Assembly: GCF_900091525.1 (NCBI RefSeq)
Contig: NZ_FMCU01000002.1
Coordinates: forward strand, 310,001 to 374,000
Length of the DNA stretch: 64,000 nt
Source: Micromonospora matsumotoense
Lineage (GTDB): Bacteria; Actinomycetota; Actinomycetes; Mycobacteriales; Micromonosporaceae
Reading direction: 5' to 3'
The position numbers and the translations under genes were made by a program. This document shows positions 43,081-51,211 of this stretch, piece after piece. Numbering within the stretch: the stretch's first letter is position 1; the number at the start of each line of letters is the position of its first letter. The notes under the pieces are model-generated. The model was not told the origin of the DNA. It saw only the letters and a list, made by a program, of their open reading frames with translations, and ran no database searches.

Positions 43081-43140
43081 GGTGATCAAGAGGTTTTGGC
43101 CATCCGGCGGCGCTCTGGTGACGTGAACCTCTTGATCACC
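43081..43140. repeat. Palindromic intergenic repeat (TGATCAAGAG family), copy 2
   Basis: Perfect 15-bp arms GGTGATCAAGAGGTT and AACCTCTTGATCACC enclose a 30-bp core. The outer sequence matches the copy at 20816-20871. It could also serve as terminator for the AmiC-like gene. Confidence 0.8.
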
Positions 43141-43149
43141 GTGGAGATC

Positions 43150-43228
43150 GGAGGGTGGGGGAGTTGGGAGGCGGGTGGGGCGGGGGTGGGATGGGGTGGG
43201 TGGTTGACAGGGGGGTGGGTGGGGGTTC
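43150..43228 (+). other. G-tract region with G-quadruplex potential
   Basis: More than eight runs of three to six G on the plus (coding) strand, separated by one to four bases, run up to and through the spacer of the urt promoter. Confidence 0.6.
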
Positions 43229-43234
43229 TAGGAT
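43204..43234 (+). promoter_or_regulatory. Predicted urtABCDE promoter
   Basis: A consensus TTGACA (43204-43209) and TAGGAT (43229-43234) have a 19-bp spacer that is itself G-rich. The predicted start, near 43241, leaves a leader of almost 390 nt before urtA. Confidence 0.65.
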
Positions 43235-43345
43235 GCTTCCTGCGTGAAGTATCCGCCATTCCTGCCATTGTTGAGGGCGCGTCCAGGCGGTTGACTGTTT
43301 GCCTGCGCAGCGCGGGCGGCCGGCGTGTGCCGTGCATTTATTCGG

Positions 43346-43376
43346 GGCCATCGTCCATTGTGACGGTGGCCTTTTT
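43346..43376 (+). terminator. Intrinsic terminator inside the urt leader (attenuator candidate)
   Basis: GGCCATCGTC (43346-43355) pairs with GACGGTGGCC (43362-43371) through one G-U pair, with a hexaloop CATTGT and then TTTTT. A U-tracted terminator is rare in this GC-rich DNA. It lies about 105-135 nt after the promoter and 250 nt before urtA. Confidence 0.75.
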
Positions 43377-43628
43377 GCATGCGTCGAGATCGGTTCGGGA
43401 AACAGCCAATTAAGGGCTGGGAAACGTGGTGGCAATCAACTGGGCAGAAGCTGTGGCTGCCCGAAAGTCCACTGCGGACCGCGTGGTGACGCCCCACCCG
43501 TCACCCGGTGGCACCGCCGACGAACATCGTGACCGCACCGCTTGCCAATCATTCACAGCAATACCTGTCGACCAGTGCTGGTCGGCACGGAAAATCGTCC
43601 GGCGAACATCGCTCCGCAGGGAGATTGA
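43377..43628 (+). other. Structured 3' part of the urt mRNA leader
   Basis: Less GC-rich than its surroundings and with several hairpins: CAGCC...GGCTG, GGGCAG...CTGCCC, GTCC...GGAC and GGTGACG...CGTCACC. No known riboswitch consensus was recognised. A weak 81-codon frame crosses it into urtA but ends without homology. GGGAG lies just before the urtA ATG. Confidence 0.5.
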
Positions 43629-44873
43629 ATGTCACAGTTCCGGGGCCGCCGCATCCTGGCGGGCGCCATGACCCTGATTGCCGCCGCCGCACTGGCCGGT
43701 TGTGGCAGCAAGACCTCCGACGAGAAGTCGACCGCCGGTGTCAGTGCCGACGTCTCCGGTGACACCGTCAAGGTCGGACTGCTCAACTCGCTCTCCGGCA
43801 CCATGGCCATCAGCGAGGTCACCGTGCGGGACTCCATCATGCTGGCCGTCGAGGAGATCAACGCCGGCGGTGGCGTGCTGGGCAAGAAGATCGTGCCGGT
43901 CGGGGAGGACGGCGGCTCGGACTGGCCCACCTTCGCCGAGAAGGCCGAGAAGCTGATCTCCCAGGACCGGGTCGCCGCAGTCTTCGGCTGCTGGACGTCG
44001 GCCAGCCGCAAGGCGGTCAAGCCGGTCTTCGAGAAGAACAAGGCGCTGCTGTTCTATCCGGTGCAGTACGAGGGGCTGGAGCAGTCGCCGTACATCTTCT
44101 ACACCGGGGCCACCACCAACCAGCAGATCGTGCCGGGCCTGGACTACCTCAAGGCGCAGGGCAAGAAGTCGGTCTACCTGGTGGGCAGCGACTACGTCTT
44201 CCCGCGTACCGCCAACAAGATCATCAAGGCGTACGCGGCGGCGAACGGGATGACCGTGCTCGGTGAGGACTACGCCCCGCTCGGCTCCACCGAGTTCGGC
44301 ACCATCGTCAACAAGGTCCGCTCGTCCAAGGCCGACGCGGTGTTCAACACCCTCAACGGCGACAGCAACGTGGCGTTCTTCAAGGAGTACACCTCCGCCG
44401 GGTTGACCGCCGCGAGCATGCCCGTGGTGTCGGTGTCGATCGCCGAGGAGGAGGTCAAGGGGATCGGCACCCAGTACCTCAAGGACCAGCTGACCGCCTG
44501 GAACTACTACCAGACCACCCCCGGCGCGGCGAACCAGAAGTTCGTCGCCGCCTACAAGGCGAAGTACGGCGCGGACAAGCCGACCAGCGACCCGATGGAG
44601 GCCGCCTACGTCGCGGTGCACCTGTGGAAGTCGATGGTGGAGAAGGCCGGCACCTTCGAGGTGGAGAAGGTCCGGACCGCCTCCGGCGGCATCACCTACG
44701 ACGCCCCGGAGGGCCTGGTCACCGTGGACGGCCCCACCCAGCACATCGCCAAGACCGCCCGGATCGGCAAGGTCGGTGGCGACGGGCTGATCACCGAGGT
44801 GTGGAACTCCGGCAAGCCGATCACGCCCGACCCGTACCTGAAGAGCTACCCCTGGGCGAGCGGCCTGAGCTGA
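43629..44873 (+). CDS. urtA: Urea ABC transporter substrate-binding lipoprotein UrtA
   Basis: This is the extracytoplasmic urea receptor of the UrtABCDE importer. The 414-residue lipoprotein has a signal peptide with lipobox LAGC (Cys25). Family motifs are [64 protein letters not shown] and [14 protein letters not shown]. It heads urtABCDE and lies just downstream of urease, so imported urea can be hydrolysed at once. Expression probably depends on the leader attenuator. Confidence 0.96.
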   Translation: MSQFRGRRILAGAMTLIAAAALAGCGSKTSDEKSTAGVSADVSGDTVKVGLLNSLSGTMAISEVTVRDSIMLAVEEINAGGGVLGKKIVPVGEDGGSDWPTFAEKAEKLISQDRVAAVFGCWTSASRKAVKPVFEKNKALLFYPVQYEGLEQSPYIFYTGATTNQQIVPGLDYLKAQGKKSVYLVGSDYVFPRTANKIIKAYAAANGMTVLGEDYAPLGSTEFGTIVNKVRSSKADAVFNTLNGDSNVAFFKEYTSAGLTAASMPVVSVSIAEEEVKGIGTQYLKDQLTAWNYYQTTPGAANQKFVAAYKAKYGADKPTSDPMEAAYVAVHLWKSMVEKAGTFEVEKVRTASGGITYDAPEGLVTVDGPTQHIAKTARIGKVGGDGLITEVWNSGKPITPDPYLKSYPWASGLS

Positions 44874-44936
44874 CCGATCCCGGCCCGGGCGGGAGGCACC
44901 CCCGCCCGGGCCGACCCACCCCTTCGGAGCGCGAAC

Positions 44937-45824
44937 GTGACAGTCCTCTTCGGTCAGCTCTTCACCGGCATCAGCATCGGCGCGGTGCTGCTGCTCATCG
45001 CCCTCGGCCTGGCGCTGACCTTCGGCCAGATGAACGTGATCAACATGGCGCACGGCGAGTTCATCATGGCCGGCGCCTACACCACCTATGTCCTCCAGCA
45101 GACCGTGACCGCCGCCGGCTGGTCGCTGCTGGTGGCGCTGCCGGTCGCCTTCGCGGTGGCCGGCACCATGGGCGTGCTGCTGGAGGTGCTGCTGATCCGC
45201 CGCCTCTACGCCCGCCCGTTGGACACCCTGCTGGTCACCTGGGGCGTCTCGCTGATGCTCCAGCAACTGGCCCGGGACGTCTTCGGCAGCCCCAACGTGC
45301 AGACCCGCGCCCCGGCGCTGCTGACCGGCAACGTGTCCCTGCCCGGCGGCCTCACCGTCGCCAACAACCGGCTGTTCATCCTGGCGCTCGCGCTGGCCGC
45401 CGTGCTGGCGCTGACGCTGGCCCTGCGGCTCACCCCGCTCGGGCGGCGGATCCGCGCCGTGGTGCAGAACCGTGACCTCGCCGCCGTCTCCGGCATCCCC
45501 ACCGCCCGGGTCGACCGGACCACCTTCTTCATCGGCTCCGGGTTGGCCGGCGTCGCCGGGGTGGCGCTGACCCTGCTCGGTCCGATCGGCCCGACGATGG
45601 GCACCAACCTCATCATCGACGCCTTCCTGGTCGTCGTGGTCGGCGGCATCGGCCAGCTCAAGGGCAGCGTGATCGTCGCCTTCGCGCTGGGCGTGCTCCA
45701 GGCCACCGGCGAGTACCTCACCACGCTCAGCGTCGCCAAGGTGATCGTCTTCGTGGCGATCGTGGCGTTCCTCCAGTGGCGGCCCCAGGGGCTGTTCACC
45801 CTGCGTACCAGGAGCCTCGCATGA
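44937..45824 (+). CDS. urtB: Urea ABC transporter permease UrtB
   Basis: The 295-residue LivH-type permease has about eight membrane helices. Motifs include TFGQMNVINMAHGEFIMAGAY, RAVVQNRDLAAVSGIPTARV (the EAA-like loop) and VVVGGIGQLKGSVIVA. It forms half of the urea channel with UrtC. The GTG start follows CGGAGCG and it overlaps urtC by 4 bp. Confidence 0.95.
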   Translation: MTVLFGQLFTGISIGAVLLLIALGLALTFGQMNVINMAHGEFIMAGAYTTYVLQQTVTAAGWSLLVALPVAFAVAGTMGVLLEVLLIRRLYARPLDTLLVTWGVSLMLQQLARDVFGSPNVQTRAPALLTGNVSLPGGLTVANNRLFILALALAAVLALTLALRLTPLGRRIRAVVQNRDLAAVSGIPTARVDRTTFFIGSGLAGVAGVALTLLGPIGPTMGTNLIIDAFLVVVVGGIGQLKGSVIVAFALGVLQATGEYLTTLSVAKVIVFVAIVAFLQWRPQGLFTLRTRSLA

Positions 45825-47008
45825 CCGCCGCGCCGCTGGTCCGCACCGATCCCGCCGCCGTGGCCGGGACCCCGCCGGGTGGTCGGCGCGGTCGCCGGTT
45901 CGACGGCCCGGCCCGGACCGCCGTCGGGTTCGCCCTCGGCGCGGCGCTGCTGTTCGCCGTGGCCCCGCTGGCGCTGTCGGACTTCCGGCTGTCGCTGCTG
46001 GCCAAGTATCTCTGCGTCGCCATGGTCGGCGTCGGCATCGGCATCGCCTGGGGCCGGGGCGGCATGCTCACCCTCGGCCAGGGGGTGTTCTTCGGCCTGG
46101 GCGGTTACGCGATGGCGATGCACCTCAAGCTCGCCGACGCCGGTCCCGGCGAACTGCCCGACTTCATGCAGCTCTACGGCCAGCTCGACGAGTTGCCGCT
46201 GTGGTGGCGGCCGTTCGCCAGCCCGTGGATCGCGCTGCCGGCCACCGTGCTGCTGCCGATGGTGGTGGCGTTCGGCCTCGGCTCGCTGGTCTTCCGCCGC
46301 CGGGTGCGCGGCGCCTACTTCGCGATCCTCAGCCAGGCGCTCGCCGCCGCGATGGTGATCCTGCTCGTCGGTCAGCAGGGCACCACCGGCGGCACCAACG
46401 GCCTCACCGACATCCAGGGCTTCTTCGGGTACGACCTGGACGACCCGGTCAACCAGCGGATGGTCTACTTCATCATCGCCGCCAGCCTGCTCGCGTTGCT
46501 GGCGCTGGCCCGGCAGCTTTTCCGCAGCCGCTACGGCGAACTGCTGGTGGCGGTCCGCGACGGCGAGGAACGGGTCCGCTTCCTCGGCTACGACCCGGCG
46601 GGCGTCAAACTCGTCGGCTACGTGATCGCCGCCGGGATGGCCGGCCTGGCCGGGGCGCTCTTCGTCCCGGCGGTGGGGATCATCTCACCGGCGCTGATCG
46701 GGATCGTCCCGTCCATCGAGTTCGTCATCGGCGTCGCGGTGGGTGGCCGGGCCACCCTGCTCGGTCCGGTGCTCGGCGCGGTGGCGGTGGCCTGGGCGCG
46801 TACCGCCCTGTCGGAACGTTTCCCGGGCACCTGGACGTACCTCCAGGGATTGCTGTTCGTGCTGGTGGTGGCGTTCCTGCCGGGCGGCCTGGCGTCGCTG
46901 TGGGTGCTGGCCCGGCAGCGCCGGTCCGACCCGGCCGGTGCGCGGTGGTGGCGGCGGAGCCGGCCGGTGGAGCCGGCCGAGAACCGGACGGAGGTGTCGG
47001 CGGCATGA
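45821..47008 (+). CDS. urtC: Urea ABC transporter permease UrtC
   Basis: The 395-residue LivM-type permease has about ten membrane helices and the UrtC marks GRGGMLTLGQGVFFGLGGYAM, GTNGLTDIQGFFG, RYGELLVAVRDGEERVRFLG and VIGVAVGGRATLLGPVLG. It has longer Arg/Pro-rich tails at both ends than most homologues. The ATG at 45821 overlaps the urtB stop (ATGA), and its end overlaps urtD by 4 bp. Confidence 0.95.
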   Translation: MTAAPLVRTDPAAVAGTPPGGRRGRRFDGPARTAVGFALGAALLFAVAPLALSDFRLSLLAKYLCVAMVGVGIGIAWGRGGMLTLGQGVFFGLGGYAMAMHLKLADAGPGELPDFMQLYGQLDELPLWWRPFASPWIALPATVLLPMVVAFGLGSLVFRRRVRGAYFAILSQALAAAMVILLVGQQGTTGGTNGLTDIQGFFGYDLDDPVNQRMVYFIIAASLLALLALARQLFRSRYGELLVAVRDGEERVRFLGYDPAGVKLVGYVIAAGMAGLAGALFVPAVGIISPALIGIVPSIEFVIGVAVGGRATLLGPVLGAVAVAWARTALSERFPGTWTYLQGLLFVLVVAFLPGGLASLWVLARQRRSDPAGARWWRRSRPVEPAENRTEVSAA

Positions 47009-47760
47009 CCGGCCCGCAACTCGACGGCCTGTGCGTACGCGACCTGCGGGTGACCTTCGACGGCTTCACCGCCGTCGACGGGGTCGACCTCGACGTGCCG
47101 CCCGGCGACATCCGTTTCCTGATCGGCCCCAACGGGGCGGGCAAGACCACAGTGGTCGACGCCGTGACCGGGCTGGTCCGGGCCACCGGCTCGGCCCGCT
47201 TCGGTGACCGGGAACTGCTCGGCCGCGACGTGCACCGCATCGCCCGGCTCGGCATCGGCCGCACCTTCCAGACCGCCTCGGTCTTCGAGGAACTGACGGT
47301 GGTGCAGAATCTCGACATCGCCGCCGGCGTCACCCGGAGTTGGTGGACGCTGGCCCGCCGGCGCAACCGGATCCCCGACGAGGTGGTCGCCGCGCTGGAG
47401 ACGATCGGGTTGTCCGATCGGGGTGACCAGTTGGCGGGCACGCTGGCGCACGGGCAGAAGCAGTGGTTGGAGATCGGCATGCTGCTGGTCTCCGACGCCC
47501 GGCTGCTGCTGCTCGACGAGCCGGTCGCCGGGATGAGCCACGAGGAACGCGACGCCACCGGCGCCCTGCTGGAGACGGTCAGCCGGGACCGCACCGTGGT
47601 GGTCATCGAGCACGACATGGACTTCCTGCGCCGGTTCGCCCGCAGCGTGACCGTGCTGCACGCCGGTCGGGTGCTCAGCGAGGGCACCGTCGCCCAGGTC
47701 CAGGCGGACCCCCGGGTGCAGGAGGTCTACCTCGGCGTCGACACCGCAACGGAGGCGTGA
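47005..47760 (+). CDS. urtD: Urea ABC transporter ATP-binding protein UrtD
   Basis: The 251-residue LivG-type ATPase has Walker A GPNGAGKTT, GIGRTFQTASVFEELTV (Q-loop region), signature region LAHGQKQWLEIGM (variant of LSGGQ, normal for UrtD), Walker B LLLLDEPVAGMS, and H-loop VVIEHDMDF. With UrtE it drives urea import. It overlaps both neighbours. Confidence 0.95.
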   Translation: MTGPQLDGLCVRDLRVTFDGFTAVDGVDLDVPPGDIRFLIGPNGAGKTTVVDAVTGLVRATGSARFGDRELLGRDVHRIARLGIGRTFQTASVFEELTVVQNLDIAAGVTRSWWTLARRRNRIPDEVVAALETIGLSDRGDQLAGTLAHGQKQWLEIGMLLVSDARLLLLDEPVAGMSHEERDATGALLETVSRDRTVVVIEHDMDFLRRFARSVTVLHAGRVLSEGTVAQVQADPRVQEVYLGVDTATEA

Positions 47761-48452
47761 TGTTGGAGTTGCGCGGCGTGCACGCCGGCTACGGACGCAG
47801 CGAGGTGCTGCACGGGGTGGACGTGGCCGTGCCGGCCGACGGGGTGGCCGCCGTGCTCGGCCACAACGGCGCGGGCAAGAGCACCCTGTTGCGGGTCGCC
47901 GTCGGCCTGCTGCGCCCCCGCGCCGGCACGATCACCCTGGACGGTGAGGACGTCACCCGGCTCGCCCCGCACCAGCGGGTCGCCCGGGGTCTGGCGTACG
48001 TGCCGCAGGGGCAGCAGTGCTTCCCGCACCTGACGGCGGCGGAGAACCTCCAGTTGGTGGCCGACGGTCGCCGCGACGGGGCCGCCGCCACCGCCGAGGC
48101 GCTGGACCTCTTCCCGGCACTGCGCCCCCTGCTGCGTCGGCGGGCCGGCCTGCTCTCCGGCGGCCAGCGGCAGCAGTTGGCCATCGCCCGTGCGCTGGTC
48201 ACCCGACCCCGGCTGCTGCTGCTCGACGAGCCCACCGAGGGCATCCAACCCTCGGTGGTCGCCGAGATCCAGGACCGGATCGTCGAGTTGGTCACCCGGG
48301 CCGGCATCCGGGTGCTGCTGGTGGAGCAGCACCTCGGCTTCGCGCTGCGGGTGGCGACCCGGCACTACGTGCTGGAGTCCGGCCGGGTCACCGCCACCGG
48401 AGACGGCGGCCGGGACGCCGAACGGTCGGTCCGTCAGGCGCTCGCTGTCTGA
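47760..48452 (+). CDS. urtE: Urea ABC transporter ATP-binding protein UrtE
   Basis: The 230-residue LivF-type ATPase has LHGVDVAVPADGVAAVLGHNGAGKST (Walker A GHNGAGKST), Q-loop YVPQGQQCFPHLT, signature LSGGQRQQ, Walker B LLLLDEPTEGIQPS and H-loop LLVEQHLGF. It overlaps the urtD stop by 1 bp. Directly after its stop, in the same frame, begins a fragment of an unrelated CotH gene, marking a past rearrangement at the operon end. Confidence 0.95.
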   Translation: MLELRGVHAGYGRSEVLHGVDVAVPADGVAAVLGHNGAGKSTLLRVAVGLLRPRAGTITLDGEDVTRLAPHQRVARGLAYVPQGQQCFPHLTAAENLQLVADGRRDGAAATAEALDLFPALRPLLRRRAGLLSGGQRQQLAIARALVTRPRLLLLDEPTEGIQPSVVAEIQDRIVELVTRAGIRVLLVEQHLGFALRVATRHYVLESGRVTATGDGGRDAERSVRQALAV

Positions 48453-49007
48453 GCGCACCGGAGCGACTTCGCCGATCCGACCACGGGCTATCCCGCCTGG
48501 ATCGACGTGGGATCGTTCGTCGACTCGTTCATCGTCAACGAACTGACCCGCAACTTCGACGCGTACGCCCGCAGCTCGTACTTCCACAAGGATCGCGGCG
48601 GCAAGATCACCGCCGGGCCGCTGTGGGACCTCGACCTCACCTACGGCATCGGCGGCGGGGACAACCTGGAGACCACCGGCTGGCAGTACGCGCAGCCCCG
48701 GTGGCCGAAGCCCAACAACTGGATCAACCGGCTGGTCACGGACCCCGGGTTCATGGCGCTGGTCCGGGCCCGCTGGGCCGCCCTCCGCCAGGGCCCGCTC
48801 TCCGCCGCCGGGCTCGACGCGCGCCTCGCCGCTCTCACCGCGCCGCTGGCGAACGCCGCCGACCGGAACTTCCAGCGGTGGCCGAACCTGACCACCGAGA
48901 AGATCGGACCCATCGTCACCCCGACCGCCGACACCTGGCCGGGGCAGCTCGGCTATCTTCGGGACTGGCTGACCCGGCGGATGGCGTGGCTGGACTCGGC
49001 TGTCTAG
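48453..49007 (+). pseudogene. 5'-truncated CotH kinase-family gene
   Basis: Beginning at the base after the urtE stop, the frame encodes about 184 residues of the C-terminal half of a CotH kinase-like protein: FADPTTGYPAWIDVGSF, ELTRNFDAYARSSYFHKDR, GPLWDLDLTYGIGGG (the conserved Asp motif) and WINRLVTDPGF. The N-terminal signal peptide and first half of the kinase fold are missing. No start codon or ribosome site exists at the junction; the first GTG is at 48507. The reading frame is otherwise intact, so the truncation looks recent. It ends convergently with the Rieske gene. Confidence 0.8.
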
Positions 49008-49534
49008 GCCAGCCGGATGTCGTCACCGTCGACCGTCACCGCCCGGGGCGGCAGCGGGCGACCGGCCGGACCGCTCTGCACGGCGCCGTCGGCGATGCCG
49101 AAGACGCTGTTGTGGCAGCCGCAGACGATGGTGCCGTCCTTGACCGAGGTGACCGTGCAGCCCTGGTGGGTGCAGGTCGCCGAGAACGCCTTGATGGTGC
49201 CGGCGGCCGGTTGGGTCAGCACCACCCCCTCGGCCTTGAAGATCTTGCCGCCGCCGACCGGGATGTCCGTCACCGCGGCCAGCGCCGCGGGCGCGGGCGG
49301 CTGCTCGCCACCTCCGGCGGGGGAACCGCTCGGCCCGGCGGCGTCCGGGGAGGCGCCGGCCGGGTTGCCATCCGCAGGAGCGCCGGCGGATCCACTGGCC
49401 GCCGGAGCGGCCGCCGGGGCCGTCGACTCACCGTACGTCTGGCAACCGGTGAGCAGGGCGACCACGCCCACCCCGCCGGCGCCGGCCAGCAGGGTCCGCC
49501 GAGACGAACACCCCGCCCCACGTTCGTCGCACAT
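49004..49534 (-). CDS. Rieske [2Fe-2S] protein with Tat-type lipoprotein signal
   Basis: The protein of about 176 residues has an N-terminal double-Arg signal (SSRRTLLAGAGG), a hydrophobic core and lipobox LTGC, so it is probably exported folded by Tat and lipidated. A Pro/Ala/Gly linker leads to a Rieske domain with cluster ligands Cys-x-His (CTHQGC) and Cys-x-x-His (CGCHNS). It is an extracytoplasmic electron carrier. The ATG at 49534 is the best start; the frame extends upstream to 49585. It is transcribed with a DUF6529 membrane protein and a secreted protein, suggesting a membrane redox chain. Confidence 0.9.
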   Translation of the reverse strand: MCDERGAGCSSRRTLLAGAGGVGVVALLTGCQTYGESTAPAAAPAASGSAGAPADGNPAGASPDAAGPSGSPAGGGEQPPAPAALAAVTDIPVGGGKIFKAEGVVLTQPAAGTIKAFSATCTHQGCTVTSVKDGTIVCGCHNSVFGIADGAVQSGPAGRPLPPRAVTVDGDDIRLA

Positions 49535-49628
49535 CTGCCCGTCGTTCCTCTCGTGTGTCACACGCCCGCCCTGTTCACATGCCACCCCTGCATCCCACGT
49601 CCACCCCGCGTCAGGTGCCGTCCCCGCG

Positions 49629-50294
49629 TCAGGTGCCCACCCCGAAGGTGGTGAAGTACCACAGCGACGAGGTCACCCAGATTCCCATCAGGACGGTGAA
49701 GAGCAGCCCACCGACGACCGGCAGCACCCAACCGGCCAGCCCCCGCTTGGGCAGGGCCAGCATCTTCATGGTGAACACCCCGAAGAAGAGGCAGCCGAGC
49801 AGCGAGTGCAGCAGGGTCCGCAGGTCATAGTCGGCGAAGCCCAGCGCGTAGAGGCAGTGCACCGCCACCGGTACGGTCAGCAGGAACGCCACCCGGCCGC
49901 TCCACCGGTGCAGCCCGCCCGCCCAGGAGGGCGAGAAGCTGCCGAGCCGGCCCCACATCGACAGCGCGGTGACCAACTGCACCACGGCGAAGAAGGCCGC
50001 CCCGCTGCCCAGCCAGACCTTGACCGCCTGGGGGCTGGAGAAGCCGGCCACGTTGACCGCGATCCCGGTGGGCTGGTGCACCCGGGCGTACGCCCCGATG
50101 GCCACCGCGACCGCCGCCCCGACCAGCAGCGGCACCACCACCGAGGCGGGCGGCGCGTCGGACCCGGCGGACGGCGTACCGGTCGGGACGGGCGGGAGGT
50201 CGGCGGGTGGGAGGTCGGACAGGACCCGGACGGACGGCCCGTCGTCGAGACCGCGTCCCACGTCGGTCTCGAATCTGCGGCGGGCTGTCATCAC
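49629..50294 (-). CDS. DUF6529-type membrane protein, possible haem-binding electron carrier
   Basis: The 221-residue protein has a cytoplasmic Pro-rich N-terminus (about 50 residues) and about five membrane helices. Several His residues sit in or near helices (HQPTG, LHRWSGR, VHCLYALG, LHSLLGC), a pattern like cytochrome b561-type haem ligation. It resembles DUF6529 proteins, which occur beside Rieske genes in actinomycetes; function is inferred from context only. It overlaps the upstream secreted-protein gene by 4 bp. Confidence 0.75.
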   Translation of the reverse strand: MMTARRRFETDVGRGLDDGPSVRVLSDLPPADLPPVPTGTPSAGSDAPPASVVVPLLVGAAVAVAIGAYARVHQPTGIAVNVAGFSSPQAVKVWLGSGAAFFAVVQLVTALSMWGRLGSFSPSWAGGLHRWSGRVAFLLTVPVAVHCLYALGFADYDLRTLLHSLLGCLFFGVFTMKMLALPKRGLAGWVLPVVGGLLFTVLMGIWVTSSLWYFTTFGVGT

Positions 50295-51031
50295 TCACCG
50301 GCACCCGGGTCGGCCGCCACCGGCGCCGCGGTGACGGTCCGGCCGTCCAGGATGGTGGTGCCGAACGCGGGGTCCAGCGGCGGGGCCGAGACGGGCGTGC
50401 CGTTGCGGGTGACCACCCCGATCTGGCTGCCGTCGGGCAGCATGATCCAGCCGCCGTCGACGCCGGAGCGGCGCTGCTGCGAGGTGGCCCGGTAGAGCAC
50501 CGGGTCAGGCTTGCTGGTCTGCTTGGCGGTGAACTTCCACCGCCGCTGGCCCACCACCATCTCGCCGGAGGCGGCACCGTCGCCGAAGGAGCCGGTGAGC
50601 ACCTCGCCCTTCTTGCCGGTCAACTTCATCTTGCCGTTGGCGGCGGTGCCGTTGAGCCACACCTCCAGCTTCTTGCCGTCGCAGACGTACGCCACCGCCT
50701 TGCCGTCGGTGACGGTGATCGCGATGGTGGCGCCGCCGTCGAGCCGCCCGGTCCAGTTGGAGTCGGCCTTGGCCGCAGGCGGCGTGGTCGGCGGTGCTGT
50801 CTGCGACGGAGCGGGCTGGCCCCGCTGCTCCGACGGCTCCGCCGGGGCAGCGTCCGGTGGCGGCTCCGCCGGTGCGGCGGGCGACACGACGGCGGCCTCG
50901 GGCGGGGCCGCCGCGTTCGCGGCCGTCCGGGGGTCGACCGTACGCGGTGCCGCCTGGGCGCTCATCGCGAACAGGACGGCGGCCATGCCGGTCCCGGTCA
51001 GCAGGGTGAGCAACGGGGTCATGCGCTTCAT
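50291..51031 (-). CDS. Secreted protein of unknown function, operon with Rieske and DUF6529
   Basis: The 246-residue protein has a signal peptide (MKRMTPLLTLLTGTGMAAVLF, cleavage after AQA near residue 27), a Pro/Ala/Glu-rich linker, and a beta-rich domain. The domain begins SNWTGRLDGGATIAITVTDG and includes YVCDGKKLEVWL. No family is recognised with confidence. GGGAG lies six bases before the ATG. It is the first gene of the three-gene redox module and could be a periplasmic partner of the Rieske protein. Confidence 0.8.
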   Translation of the reverse strand: MKRMTPLLTLLTGTGMAAVLFAMSAQAAPRTVDPRTAANAAAPPEAAVVSPAAPAEPPPDAAPAEPSEQRGQPAPSQTAPPTTPPAAKADSNWTGRLDGGATIAITVTDGKAVAYVCDGKKLEVWLNGTAANGKMKLTGKKGEVLTGSFGDGAASGEMVVGQRRWKFTAKQTSKPDPVLYRATSQQRRSGVDGGWIMLPDGSQIGVVTRNGTPVSAPPLDPAFGTTILDGRTVTAAPVAADPGAGE

Positions 51032-51211
51032 GAGCAACTCCCTTCACCGGGATGTACGAAGTCCGGGCGTCGGTCGTTCAATGTCGCGGCGAGAAGCTGT
51101 GACCGGAGGTGGTCGGTGCCCGATCCGTCGCCGTCGGTGACCGTCCGGGATGGCCGATAGGGTGTCGGCATGGCTGCCGCGTTCCCGTCCCGCCGCGGGA
51201 CCCGGTGACCA

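Noticed and set aside
43250-43376. Classic ANTAR two-hexaloop RNA motif
   Set aside because: The terminator has a hexaloop, but the diagnostic A and G are not in the expected loop positions and no first hexaloop hairpin of equal quality was found.
43377-43628. Cobalamin, ykkC/guanidine or TPP riboswitch in the urt leader
   Set aside because: Some short matches (for example GGGAAAC, GTCCACTG) recall known aptamers, but none of the full consensus patterns fits.
43426-43671. 81-codon frame crossing from the leader into urtA
   Set aside because: No ribosome site, no recognisable protein, and it runs into urtA codons in another frame.
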